Shown in pieces: positions 14,707 to 21,750 of a DNA stretch of 21,750 bases; position 1 is the first letter of the stretch; every line of letters starts with the position of its first letter. The notes under the pieces were generated by a model. It searched no databases and had not been told where the DNA came from. It saw only the letters and a program-made list of their open reading frames with translations. The stretch is from positions 1 to 21,750 of the forward strand of contig CAZYKR010000038.1 in assembly GCA_964648005.1 (NCBI GenBank). The letters run 5' to 3'. A program made the position numbers and the translations under genes. This DNA is from JAGQTE01 sp964648005. GTDB taxonomy: Bacteria; Actinomycetota; Acidimicrobiia; Acidimicrobiales; Acidimicrobilacustridaceae.

Positions 14707-15564
14707 TCAGGCGATGCCGGCGAACAGGTCGTCTTCGGGCACCGGGGCCTCGACCCGACTGCTCGCCAGCACGTAGTCGTCGAACGGGTGCACGCCGGCA
14801 GCGACGTCATCGGGGAGGCCGAACCAGAACGGGCTGTCGGGATCGACCTGGGTGGCGTGTGCCAGCAGCGCCCGCTTGCGCACCAGGTAATGCTCGCCGA
14901 CGGCGACGCTGGTCGTGATGCGCTCGTCCTGCCACGGCCGGGCGAACCACTCCTCGGTGAACGGCGACTCGAGACCGAGGTCGAGCATGGCCCGGTGGAT
15001 CTGCTCCAAGCGGGTCTTGGACCACACCGTGTAATAGAGCTTCGAGGGCGTCCATGGCTCGCCGAGGTCGGGCCGGTACGCCGGATCACCCGCCAGGTCG
15101 AACGCCGGCAGCGAGATGTCGTGCACCCGGAGGTGATCGGGGTGCGGGTAACCGGACTGCTCGTCGTTGTAGGTGACGATCACCTGCGGACGCTCCCGAC
15201 GGATCACCTCGACGAGCCTGCCGACCGCTTCGTCGAACGGGGCGTTGGCGAAGTTGGCGGGATCGGCGTTCGCCTCGCTGTCGGGCATGCCCGAGTCGCG
15301 GTAGCCGAGCAGCACGACCTCGTCGTAGCCGATGATCGCCGCCGCCTCGGCCAGCTCGGCCCGCCGCACCGCCGCCAGGTCGGCGCGCACCTCCGGCCGA
15401 TCCATCGCCGGGTTCAGGATGTCACCGGCCTCGCCGCCGGTGCAGGTGACGAGCACGCACCGCACCCCAGCGGCGTGGTACCGGGCGACGGTGCCTGCGC
15501 CCTTCGACGCCTCGTCGTCGGGGTGGGCATGGACGGTGAGCAGGCAACGTGGGGCGCCGCTCAT
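14707..15564 (-). CDS. mca: Mycothiol S-conjugate amidase
   Basis: This 285-residue PIG-L-fold zinc hydrolase has the metal motif AHPDDE (residues 13-18) and the second motif YPHPDH (HPDH about 141-144). Several phrases match Mca more than the related deacetylase MshB: GGEAGDILNPAMD, GEPWTPSKLYYT, LLAHATQVDPDSPFWF and the end DDLFAGIA. Mca cleaves mycothiol S-conjugates, releasing a mercapturic acid that is exported and GlcN-inositol that is recycled. It therefore serves detoxification of electrophiles and antibiotics in the cytoplasm. ATG at 15564 overlaps the stop of the upstream PhoU/TrkA_C gene (ATGA), so the two are translationally coupled. The frame is open further upstream, but those residues lie inside the other gene. 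Confidence 0.93.
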   Translation of the reverse strand: MSGAPRCLLTVHAHPDDEASKGAGTVARYHAAGVRCVLVTCTGGEAGDILNPAMDRPEVRADLAAVRRAELAEAAAIIGYDEVVLLGYRDSGMPDSEANADPANFANAPFDEAVGRLVEVIRRERPQVIVTYNDEQSGYPHPDHLRVHDISLPAFDLAGDPAYRPDLGEPWTPSKLYYTVWSKTRLEQIHRAMLDLGLESPFTEEWFARPWQDERITTSVAVGEHYLVRKRALLAHATQVDPDSPFWFGLPDDVAAGVHPFDDYVLASSRVEAPVPEDDLFAGIA

Positions 15565-16841
15565 GCCGACGCGTCCACCCGGTTCGGGTCCCACTCGCGC
15601 AACGCCACCGGACCGTCGAGCGGTTCGAGCACGTGCTCGCCGGTCTCCTCGTCGGCCCGCCACCGCCAGCCGAGGATCTCCGCCAGCAGCGGCCGACCCT
15701 CGTCGGGGCCGACGGCGATCAGCTGATCGTCGGGCCGCAGCAGCACGCCGCCGCGCGGGCGGTAGAAGTAGCGGCCGCCGCGGCGCACCGCCAGCACCGA
15801 GAACCCCGGCTCGAGGTTGAGACGCAGCTCCGACAGCGTCGCACCGTCAGCGCGCGACCCGGCTGCCACCGGGATGCGGGTGACGACCTCGTCGGACTCG
15901 CCGAGCGCGATCGACAGGATCGGGTGCACGGCCTCGCCCTGCTCGATCAGCCACACCATCTGCTGGGCGGCGTCGCCCATGTCCTCGGCGGCCTGGGACA
16001 GGTGCAGCAGGCCGCGCAACGGCGACGGGTCGAGGTCGGCGGCACCGGCGCGCAGCACCCACAGTTCGAGCCGGTCCTTCATCTCGTCGAGGCGGTCCTC
16101 GAGGTGGCGCACCTCGGCTGCCAAGCCGGCGTCTCGGAACACCAGCGCCGAATACGCCAACCCCACGGCGACCTCGGAGATGTTCTTCATCTCTACCAGC
16201 ACGTCGACCGCCCGGTCGAGGTCCGACAGGGTGCCGTCCTCGGGCGGGACCGGCGGCTCCCACAGCGGCGCCGCTGCCAGCTCGCGCACCCGAAAGATGC
16301 CGGCCGGCGCACCCTCGAGGAACAGCACGTCCCCAGGCAGCAGGATCAGGTCGCCCTCGACATCGGTGATCCAGTCCCGGTCACGGCGCACCGCCATCAC
16401 CCGCATGCCCGTCGCCGTCGGCAGCTCGAGCGCGCTGAGCGGTCGGTGGGCCAGATGCGAACCGTCGCGCACCAGCACGCGATGCGAGACCTCCTCGGCG
16501 CTCGACAGGTCGGCAACCAGCTCGCGCGGGATGCCGAGGCGGTGGGTGACGATGCGAGCGATGTCGACGGCGTCGCCGGCGATGCGCTCGATCGACGAGA
16601 TCACCTGCAGCACCGAGCTCATGGCGTCGGCCTCGCGGGGGCTGCGAGCGGCGAGGATGCACACGGCACGCATGTCGTGCACGAGATCGAGGATCTGCTC
16701 CTCGAGCTCGGAGACCTCCTCGGCCATATCGGGGTCGCCGAAGTAGAGCGCGGCGTAGGCCAGGTCGACCATCAGCTCGGAGGTGTCCTTGGCCTCCGCC
16801 AGCATGGACCTGAGGTTGCGGGGTCGGTCTTCCATCGACAT
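15561..16841 (-). CDS. PhoU / TrkA_C double-repeat regulatory protein (COG3273-like)
   Basis: This 426-residue protein is an internal duplication. PhoU-like helical domain 1 (about residues 8-105, with AEEVSELEEQILDLVHDM) is followed by TrkA_C/RCK_C domain 1 (about 118-188). PhoU-like domain 2 (about 205-305, with AAEVRHLEDRLDEMKDRLEL) is followed by TrkA_C domain 2 (about 318-385, with SVLAVRRGGR and LLRPDDQLIAVG). RCK_C domains bind small ligands and gate cation transporters, while PhoU domains bind metal clusters and partner proteins. There are no membrane helices, so it should be a cytoplasmic regulator of an ion transporter or channel. The exact ion is unknown. ATG 16841 (or 16835) is chosen because the domain starts there; the open frame to 17537 overlaps the divergent PEBP gene. 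It is coupled to mca by an ATGA overlap. Confidence 0.88.
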   Translation of the reverse strand: MSMEDRPRNLRSMLAEAKDTSELMVDLAYAALYFGDPDMAEEVSELEEQILDLVHDMRAVCILAARSPREADAMSSVLQVISSIERIAGDAVDIARIVTHRLGIPRELVADLSSAEEVSHRVLVRDGSHLAHRPLSALELPTATGMRVMAVRRDRDWITDVEGDLILLPGDVLFLEGAPAGIFRVRELAAAPLWEPPVPPEDGTLSDLDRAVDVLVEMKNISEVAVGLAYSALVFRDAGLAAEVRHLEDRLDEMKDRLELWVLRAGAADLDPSPLRGLLHLSQAAEDMGDAAQQMVWLIEQGEAVHPILSIALGESDEVVTRIPVAAGSRADGATLSELRLNLEPGFSVLAVRRGGRYFYRPRGGVLLRPDDQLIAVGPDEGRPLLAEILGWRWRADEETGEHVLEPLDGPVALREWDPNRVDASA

Positions 16842-16881
16842 CGTCGGCACCCGGGACGTGGGTCCGGGGCGCGGTCCGGCG

Positions 16882-16887
16882 AGTGTA
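16882..16887 (-). promoter_or_regulatory. -10 element for the PhoU/TrkA_C-mca operon
   Basis: GGGTACACT on the minus strand contains TACACT (16887-16882), a strong -10, about 40 bases before ATG 16841. No clear -35 is visible. The short leader distinguishes this operon from the leaderless genes around it. Confidence 0.45.
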
Positions 16888-16917
16888 CCCCGCTCCGTCC
16901 CACGCGCTGCCGGCCGG

Positions 16918-16923
16918 TAACCT
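16918..16923 (+). promoter_or_regulatory. -10 element of the PEBP lipoprotein gene
   Basis: TAACCT ends 9 bases before ATG 16933, consistent with a leaderless or nearly leaderless transcript. It lies in the divergent region shared with the PhoU/TrkA_C operon. Confidence 0.5.
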
Positions 16924-16932
16924 CCGGGCGCC

Positions 16933-17637
16933 ATGTCTGACCCGCGCCTGTCCCTCCCCCACGATCGCCGTCGCCGATCGAGCCGGCGCGCACGACACGT
17001 CTGGAGCACCCTCGCCGTCGGTGGTGCCGCGCTGATCGCCGCCGGCGCGTGCGGTTCGAGCGGGCGGGAGATGCGCCCACCCGAGGAGGGCGCCACCGCC
17101 CAGACGCGCACACCCGACCCAACGACGGCGACCTCCGCGCCGAGCACGGTCGGCGGTTCGGTCGTGGCGTCGATCACCCTGCCGCCGAGCCTGCCCACCG
17201 AGACCATGGCGCTGTCGTCACCGGACTGGACCTCGGGCCAGCCGCTACCGATCGACTTCGCCTGCGGGTCCACCACGCCGCCGACGATCGAGTGGAGCGA
17301 GGCACCCGAGGGGGCGACCGAGCTCGTGGTGTTCGCCTCGGACCTCGACGCCGGCGAGGTGCTGTGGTTCGTCACCGGCATCCCCGCCGCGGTCACCGAG
17401 CTGGACCCGACGGCCATGCCGCCGGGCGCCACCGCCCGGGTGAACGACAAGGGCACCGCCGGGTGGGACGGCCCCTGCCCCACCGATCGCAACCACACGG
17501 TGCTGTTCGAGCTGGCGGCGCTGCCGCGCACCGTCACCGAGGGCTACCCCACCGGGGCCGCCGCTCGCCAGGCGCTGCTCCCGGACGCCGTGGCCTACGG
17601 CAGCTTCTCGGCGCCGGTCGGCACCACCAGCGGCTGA
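16933..17637 (+). CDS. YbhB/YbcL-family (PEBP, Raf-kinase-inhibitor-like) lipoprotein
   Basis: The product has 234 residues. A very basic N-terminus (DRRRRSSRRARH) and hydrophobic core end in AAGAC, a plausible lipobox with the lipid-bearing Cys near residue 40, so it is probably an extracytoplasmic lipoprotein. A Thr/Pro-rich linker follows. The PEBP domain starts near residue 90: SSPDWTSGQPLPIDFACGSTTPPTIEWSEAPEGATELVVFASDLDAG, then WDGPCPTDRNHTVLFELAAL. These match the bacterial YbhB/YbcL group, including the GPCP segment near the ligand pocket. The usual DPDAP is replaced by SDLDAG and the HWV turn by LWFVTGIP, so the binding pocket is altered. Biological role unknown. It converges on the channel-like gene with a gap of 13 bases. 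Confidence 0.88.
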   Translation: MSDPRLSLPHDRRRRSSRRARHVWSTLAVGGAALIAAGACGSSGREMRPPEEGATAQTRTPDPTTATSAPSTVGGSVVASITLPPSLPTETMALSSPDWTSGQPLPIDFACGSTTPPTIEWSEAPEGATELVVFASDLDAGEVLWFVTGIPAAVTELDPTAMPPGATARVNDKGTAGWDGPCPTDRNHTVLFELAALPRTVTEGYPTGAAARQALLPDAVAYGSFSAPVGTTSG

Positions 17638-17650
17638 CCGGGCACGACGC

Positions 17651-18766
17651 TCACCACGACGGCGGCGTCTCGAGGGCCGGCACGACCCAGCGCTTGTGCA
17701 GCACCCCCGGACGACGCCAGCCGTCGACGCGATCCGCCGACCACGACGCCGCCGGCGCCTCGACGAGGGCGCACAACCCGATCAGCGCCCGGTCGTAGTT
17801 CACCCGCCATCCGGCGAAGTCGCGCCACGCCTGCTCGCGGTCCTCGACGACCGGCAGGCCGATGGCGGTCAGCTCGTCGAGGAGCAGATCGAACTCCTGG
17901 CGGTGGATCGAGATCGGCGCGTTCGGTTCCGGGTCGGTGTCGACCGGGATGCCCTGGAACTGGGCGATGGAGCGCAGAGCCAGGAACCCGGCGCGCATGG
18001 TGATCGCCGCTTGGGCGGACTGGTCGATCGCCAGGACCGAGGTGGCGATGGCGGCGGCGTCGAGGACGGCGCCGGCGGCGGTCGTCCAGTTGCTGCCGAG
18101 GCGGCGCGACCGGAAGAACTGCAGGGCCGGGTGCGAGGTGTGCGACTCCTCGAGCTCGACGAACCACTGCTCCCACGACTCCCAGGTGGCATCGAGGTCC
18201 TCCAGCCACCCGATGCGCTGCATGCGCGTGAACAGCTCGAGGGCCGTGGGCGGGCTCCCAGCGCGCACGTCGAGCTTGACCACCTCGGCCTCGCGGGCGG
18301 AGTAGAGGCTGTACAGGGTCGGCAGGTAGCTGATCATCAGCGCCACGATGCCGAGGCCGATCACCGCCTCGGCGAAGGCCAACAGGAACCCGATCGTGCT
18401 GTCGGGCGCCCGCATGCCGAGGGTGGTGATGGACGAGCCGGACAGGTAGATCGACTCGAGCCAGGTGCGCTCGCCGTCGGCCGCCCAGAACAGGAGCACG
18501 AAACCGGCGATGACGCCGAGCACCCACACGAGCACCAGCGTCAGTAGCGCCGCTGGGGCGTAGCGGGCCAGCGTCTGCTCCCGCTCCTCGACATCGCCAC
18601 GCACCCGCGCCAGCGCGTCGAACGGCACCCGCACCACGGCGAAGGTCAGGCGGGTCAGCGTCGGTTGCTCGCCGCGCGGCACGACGACCGTGCGCACCGC
18701 CGAGCGCAGCACCGCCTGGACGATGACCGCGCCCACGGCGAACGCCGCCAGGCGCGCCACGAGCAT
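17651..18766 (-). CDS. Channel-like membrane protein with a degenerate K+-channel pore
   Basis: The product has 371 residues. An N-terminal helix (about 2-20) is followed by a basic stretch, then helix, pore loop, helix: about 71-94, 104-119 and 126-149. The pore segment IYLSGSSITTLGM sits where two-helix potassium channels carry a TTVGYG filter, but GYG is replaced by GMR. The remaining 220 residues (from YSAREAEV) are soluble and mostly helical, rich in Trp and acidic residues, and do not resemble an RCK domain. It may be a non-selective or altered ion channel, or a sensor derived from one. It is the last gene of an operon with DoxX and an acidic-tail protein, starting 15 bases after the latter's stop. 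Confidence 0.75.
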   Translation of the reverse strand: MLVARLAAFAVGAVIVQAVLRSAVRTVVVPRGEQPTLTRLTFAVVRVPFDALARVRGDVEEREQTLARYAPAALLTLVLVWVLGVIAGFVLLFWAADGERTWLESIYLSGSSITTLGMRAPDSTIGFLLAFAEAVIGLGIVALMISYLPTLYSLYSAREAEVVKLDVRAGSPPTALELFTRMQRIGWLEDLDATWESWEQWFVELEESHTSHPALQFFRSRRLGSNWTTAAGAVLDAAAIATSVLAIDQSAQAAITMRAGFLALRSIAQFQGIPVDTDPEPNAPISIHRQEFDLLLDELTAIGLPVVEDREQAWRDFAGWRVNYDRALIGLCALVEAPAASWSADRVDGWRRPGVLHKRWVVPALETPPSW

Positions 18767-18781
18767 CGACGCGTCCTGCGC

Positions 18782-19357
18782 TCAGTCGGCGTCGGCGCCG
18801 GCCGCGTCGTCGGTGGCAGGCGCCTCATCACCAGCAGAGGCATCCTCCACCGCAGGCGCCTCGTCACCAGCAGTCGCGTCCTCCACCGCAGGCGCCTCGT
18901 CACCAGCAGCGGCGTCCTCCGCCACAGGCGCCTCGTCACCAGCGGGTGCGACATCAGCGGGCGCGTCCTCCCGGGACGACTCCTCGGCAGGCGCGTCATC
19001 GCCGGACGGTTCCTCCGCCGGAGCCTTGCCGGTGCGAGCGGCCTCGACGGCGGCAAGGGCGTCCTTGTATGCCTGCTCGGCGGCGGCCTTGGCCTCCTTG
19101 GAGGCGTTCGGGTCGTCGGCGAGCTTGCGCACGGTGGCGGCAGCCTGGTCCTTGGCCGACTCGGCCTTGGCCACGGCGCGATCGACCTCCTCGAGCGCCT
19201 TCTGGGCGATGCGGTAGGTGTTGAACTTCACCAGTTCGCTACGCGTGGCGTCGTCGAGGGGGAAGCCGCCCTCGGGGACGGTCGCCGGCCCGGTGATCTT
19301 CGGGGGCGACTGGGGACGGCGGGGTGGCCCACCGCGGCGGCGCGGTCCTGCGTTCAT
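18782..19357 (-). CDS. Coiled-coil protein with acidic repeat tail
   Basis: I do not recognise this 191-residue protein. It starts with a basic, Pro/Gly/Arg-rich segment (MNAGPRRRGGPPRRPQSPPK). A helical, charged coiled coil follows (about residues 36-109, VKFNTYRIAQKALEEVDRAV and onward). The acidic disordered tail (about 112-191) is built from repeats of type GDEAPAVEDATA, 12 residues each. No signal peptide or membrane helix is seen. The C-terminal repeat is also visible as 36-bp tandem DNA repeats. ATG 19357 overlaps the DoxX stop (ATGA), so it is translationally coupled to doxX. The basic head and acidic tail suggest a scaffolding or binding role, but this is only a guess. Confidence 0.8.
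   Translation of the reverse strand: MNAGPRRRGGPPRRPQSPPKITGPATVPEGGFPLDDATRSELVKFNTYRIAQKALEEVDRAVAKAESAKDQAAATVRKLADDPNASKEAKAAAEQAYKDALAAVEAARTGKAPAEEPSGDDAPAEESSREDAPADVAPAGDEAPVAEDAAAGDEAPAVEDATAGDEAPAVEDASAGDEAPATDDAAGADAD
18816..18946. repeat. 36-bp tandem repeats (about 3.6 units) inside the acidic-tail gene
   Basis: Units at 18816-18851, 18852-18887 and 18888-18923 and a partial unit to 18946 share GCAGGCGCCTCRTCACCAGC. They encode the repeated acidic dodecapeptide on the minus strand. The near identity of units suggests recent expansion. Confidence 0.9.
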
Positions 19358-19881
19358 GCGGCCTCCTCGGCAGCGGGGGGATCGGGCCGCCAGAACACGA
19401 CCAGCAACATGATGGCGCCACCGAGCCCGGCGACGACCGTGATGGCGAACGGCACCAGTCCCGACGTGTCGAGACCGATAACCTTGTCGAGGGACCACTC
19501 GCCTGGGCCGATGGCGCCGAGCGCGAGGCCGGCGGCCATCAGGTTGAGCACGTACTCGTAGCCCTCGCCGGGACGGAAGATGAAGAAGCCGTTGGGGCGG
19601 TGGTTGATCCAGAAGGCGACGAACATGACGCCGACGACGCCCGCGGCGGCCAGCGGGTTGGCGAGCCCGACAATGAGCATGACGCCACACGCCAACTCCA
19701 TGATCGACGCCAACCAGGCGTGGAGCTTGCCGGGCTTCATGCCCAAGCTGGCGAACCAACCGGCGGTGCCGTCGATCTTGCCGCCGCCCCAGATGTGGTT
19801 GTAGCCGTGGGCGATCATCGTCACGCCCACCATCACCCGCAGGATCAGCGTGCCGAGATCGATACCGGTCGCGTCGAGCAC
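19354..19881 (-). CDS. DoxX family membrane protein
   Basis: The product has 175 residues with four to five membrane helices (about 10-27, 55-73, 76-92, 108-124, 142-164). The DoxX pattern is present: LRVMVGVTMIAHGYNHIWGG near the first helix and SIMELACGVMLIVGLANPLAA in the second. Family members are quinol-oxidase-like or redox-linked membrane proteins; the mycobacterial DoxX takes part in a thiol-stress complex. Start GTG 19881 is supported by a good Shine-Dalgarno GGGAGGAA ending 6 bases upstream. It is the first gene of the operon doxX, acidic-tail protein, channel-like protein, and its stop overlaps the next ATG. Its exact partner is unknown. Confidence 0.88.
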   Translation of the reverse strand: MLDATGIDLGTLILRVMVGVTMIAHGYNHIWGGGKIDGTAGWFASLGMKPGKLHAWLASIMELACGVMLIVGLANPLAAAGVVGVMFVAFWINHRPNGFFIFRPGEGYEYVLNLMAAGLALGAIGPGEWSLDKVIGLDTSGLVPFAITVVAGLGGAIMLLVVFWRPDPPAAEEAA

Positions 19882-19887
19882 CGTTGG

Positions 19888-19914
19888 TTCCTCCCGTTCC
19901 GGGCGGTCAGCCTA
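19888..19914 (-). promoter_or_regulatory. Promoter -10 and ribosome-binding site of the doxX operon
   Basis: On the minus strand TAGGCT (19914-19909) is followed by GGGAGGAA (19895-19888), 6 bases before GTG 19881. This is one of the few clearly leadered genes here, and the ribosome-binding site decides the GTG start. No convincing -35 is seen. Confidence 0.55.
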
Positions 19915-19971
19915 GGGGGCGGCCGAGTCGACCGACGAGCCCGCGGGCGAGGATTGGCGAGGCGGCCATGA

Positions 19972-21606
19972 TCAGCCGGCGGTGAAGACGCCGATGGAGG
20001 GCACGCCGGCATCTGCCTCGACGCTCGACGGGGTCATCGTCGCCACCTGCACCATGCCCGGCCGGGCGGCCATGGCGGCGATGGCGTCGTCACCGGCGAC
20101 GACCAGCAGGTCGCGGGCGGCACCGCCGTCACCCGCCGTCGGGCGGCCGGGCAACAGGACGTCGGCCTGGTCGGCGCTGACCACGATCGGCACGCCGGCG
20201 CGGTCGAGCCCGGCGAGCAACCCGGTGGTGACGACGCCGGCGCCGAGGTCGACCACGCGCACCGAGGCCGCCGGGTGCTCGGTCAACCACGCCGTCGTCT
20301 GGTCGACCACCGTGGCCGTCGGCGAGCTGAACGCCCACTGCGGCGGCGTGGCCGTCCCACCCGTACCGATCGCCGGCCCGGCCAGGGCGACCGCCACCGC
20401 CAACGTGCCTGCGCCGAGCGCGCGCCACGCCGTCGGCGACGGACGCCACGCTGTCCGTTCCTGCGCCAGCACGACCGCACCCCACGTCGCCATCAGCGCG
20501 GCGAAAGCGCCGACCGGCCACGTGGGGCGCGTCAACCAGTCGAAGGCGAAGCCGCGGACGGCGGCGATGCCCACCGTCACCGCCACGAGCGCGACGCCGG
20601 CGAGGAGCTGGGCGGCGAGCACGTCGAGCCGGCGGCGGCCGAGCCAGCCGACGGCCGTCAGCACCGCCAGGGGCGCGGCGAGCAGCCACCACGGTTCGGT
20701 GGCGACCGCCACGCGCCACGGCTCGACCGGACCGACGAGCCAGCGCGGCCCGACGACCACGTCACGCACCACCAGGCGGGCGGCGGCCTCGACGCCGACG
20801 GTCCTGTCGAGGCCGGCGGCGGCATCGGCCGTGTCGTCGCCGGCGCCGCCGACGGCGAAGGACGCGACATCGCCGAGGTTGCCCCGCTCCCCCGTCACCT
20901 GCTGCAGCACGGGCGGGAGCCACAAGACCACCACGGCGCACCACAGTCCGATCAGCCACCCCGGATGCCAGCGTCGGCGATCCTCGGCGCCGTTCCGCCT
21001 ACGACGCCACACGGCCACCGCACCGGCAACGACGGCTGTCGCCACAACGACCGGGGCGAAGGCCACGTGCGACTGCACGGCCAGCGACCCGACGACGACG
21101 GCGGCCACCGTGCCGCGCGGCGAGCCGAGCGCGGCGTCCCACACGGCGAGGAGGAACCACAGCAGCGCCACGATGGGCACGGACGGGTTCCACGGGTCGA
21201 TGAGGAACCCGGTGCCGAGCGAGCGCAGCAGCGCGGCCACGACGAGGGTCGTCAGCCCACCCAGCAGCGCGCCGCCGCGACGCCACGCCGTCAGCACCGC
21301 TCCAGCGGCGGCGACACCGTGCACGAGCGCGGCCGCTGCCAGCAGCGCTGCCGGCGAGCCGCCCAGCAGCCGGGTCGGCACCGCCAGGACGTACCACATG
21401 CCCGGCCCCGGGTGGTGCCAACCGAACCGGCTGTAGGCGCCGATCAACGGCGTGGCCGACGTGCCGACCCCGCGGACTTCCATATCGATGAGCGCCCAGT
21501 CCGCCACGGGCGTCCAGTCGGTGCGCAACGCCACAATGACCGCCACGACGATCGGCACCTCGACCGCCGCCACGCAGGCCCACCGCCACGTTCGTGTGGT
21601 GCTCAC
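19972..21606 (-). CDS. Polytopic membrane protein, GT-C glycosyltransferase-like
   Basis: The product has 544 residues with about ten hydrophobic helices. After the first helix (about 10-27) an external loop contains DWALIDMEVR, where D41 and E43 form a DxE motif as in the first loop of GT-C glycosyltransferases. The phrase GAYSRFGWHHPGPGMWYVLAVPTRLLG follows, which I associate with a GT-C-like actinobacterial family of unknown substrate. The last 130 residues are a soluble domain with alternating strands and helices (ASVRVVDLGAGVVTTGLLAGLDRAGVPIVVSAD). GT-C enzymes transfer sugars from polyprenyl-phosphate donors on the outer face of the membrane. Start GTG 21606 is used because it gives a normal N-terminus before the first helix; no ribosome-binding site is clear. 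It is transcribed in the same direction as the doxX operon, 90 bases upstream of it. Confidence 0.72.
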   Translation of the reverse strand: MSTTRTWRWACVAAVEVPIVVAVIVALRTDWTPVADWALIDMEVRGVGTSATPLIGAYSRFGWHHPGPGMWYVLAVPTRLLGGSPAALLAAAALVHGVAAAGAVLTAWRRGGALLGGLTTLVVAALLRSLGTGFLIDPWNPSVPIVALLWFLLAVWDAALGSPRGTVAAVVVGSLAVQSHVAFAPVVVATAVVAGAVAVWRRRRNGAEDRRRWHPGWLIGLWCAVVVLWLPPVLQQVTGERGNLGDVASFAVGGAGDDTADAAAGLDRTVGVEAAARLVVRDVVVGPRWLVGPVEPWRVAVATEPWWLLAAPLAVLTAVGWLGRRRLDVLAAQLLAGVALVAVTVGIAAVRGFAFDWLTRPTWPVGAFAALMATWGAVVLAQERTAWRPSPTAWRALGAGTLAVAVALAGPAIGTGGTATPPQWAFSSPTATVVDQTTAWLTEHPAASVRVVDLGAGVVTTGLLAGLDRAGVPIVVSADQADVLLPGRPTAGDGGAARDLLVVAGDDAIAAMAARPGMVQVATMTPSSVEADAGVPSIGVFTAG

Positions 21607-21654
21607 CCGGGCAGACGCGGCGGGGCACCACAGGATCGGGGGCAGTGGCGCACG

Positions 21655-21750
21655 TCAGACCTGGAGCTCGGAGCGGCCGTCGGTCGCCCACCAGCTGGCG
21701 GTGAGCTTGAGGCCGGGCACGCTGGCGCGCGGCAGCGTCTCCTCGTAGAT
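21655..21750 (-). CDS. C-terminal end of an unidentified protein (partial)
   Basis: The minus strand is open from the right edge to TGA at 21657-21655, giving 31 residues that end in GLKLTASWWATDGRSELQV. GC-ending codons dominate and the stop lies 48 bases before the start of the next gene in the same direction, both typical of a true gene end. The fragment is too short to name. It may be cotranscribed with the GT-C-like gene. Confidence 0.6.
   Translation of the reverse strand: MYEETLPRASVPGLKLTASWWATDGRSELQV

Noticed and set aside
12684..14918. Plus-strand open frame of 744 codons across the deacetylase, GNAT, cupredoxin and mca genes
   Set aside because: It overlaps four supported genes in other frames, and its product is low-complexity Arg/Pro/Ser/Thr sequence.

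Overview
The window is high-GC bacterial DNA, densely packed with genes of strongly GC-ending codon use. A mycothiol S-conjugate amidase gene (mca) points to an actinobacterium, because mycothiol is the actinobacterial thiol. Several genes also have a TAnnnT -10 element only 6-9 bases before the start codon, the leaderless arrangement common in that phylum. My inference is an uncultured Acidimicrobiia-like actinobacterium; a run of 10 Ns suggests a draft or metagenome assembly. I see no rRNA, tRNA, insertion sequence, phage gene or CRISPR array.

Layout: 1-1786 holds the C-terminal part of a hydantoinase A/oxoprolinase gene. A 31-bp tandem repeat follows, leading into a promoter and palindromic operator for a metallo-beta-lactamase-fold hydrolase (1911-2750). 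On the minus strand, 6157-2779 is a three-gene ABC-2 exporter operon (ATPase, permease, permease). Diverging from it is an amidase-signature hydrolase (6276-7712). Its stop codon abuts that of a convergent gene for a large membrane protein (10085-7713) with an extracytoplasmic beta-propeller, one membrane helix, a coiled coil and a Lys/Ala/Pro repeat tail. A 66-residue ORF and a FadA5-like thiolase (10487-11665) follow, then a strong hairpin, a thermonuclease-like lipoprotein and a ChbG/YdjC deacetylase interrupted by the assembly gap.

From 13263 onward: a double-GNAT acetyltransferase (minus), a small cupredoxin-like secreted protein (plus), a PhoU/TrkA_C double-repeat protein translationally coupled to mca (minus), and a PEBP-family lipoprotein (plus). 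Next is a minus-strand operon of DoxX, a coiled-coil protein with an acidic repeat tail, and a channel-like protein with a degenerate selectivity filter. A GT-C-like polytopic membrane protein and the last 31 codons of an unidentified gene close the window.

Most of this is ordinary housekeeping or accessory metabolism. No known defence or mobile system is visible. The least explained parts are the beta-propeller/repeat membrane protein, the DoxX/acidic-tail/channel-like operon, the PhoU-TrkA_C/mca coupling and the repeat-plus-operator region before the MBL gene. One clear artefact candidate is a 41-bp stretch beside the N gap whose codon pattern belongs to the opposite strand.
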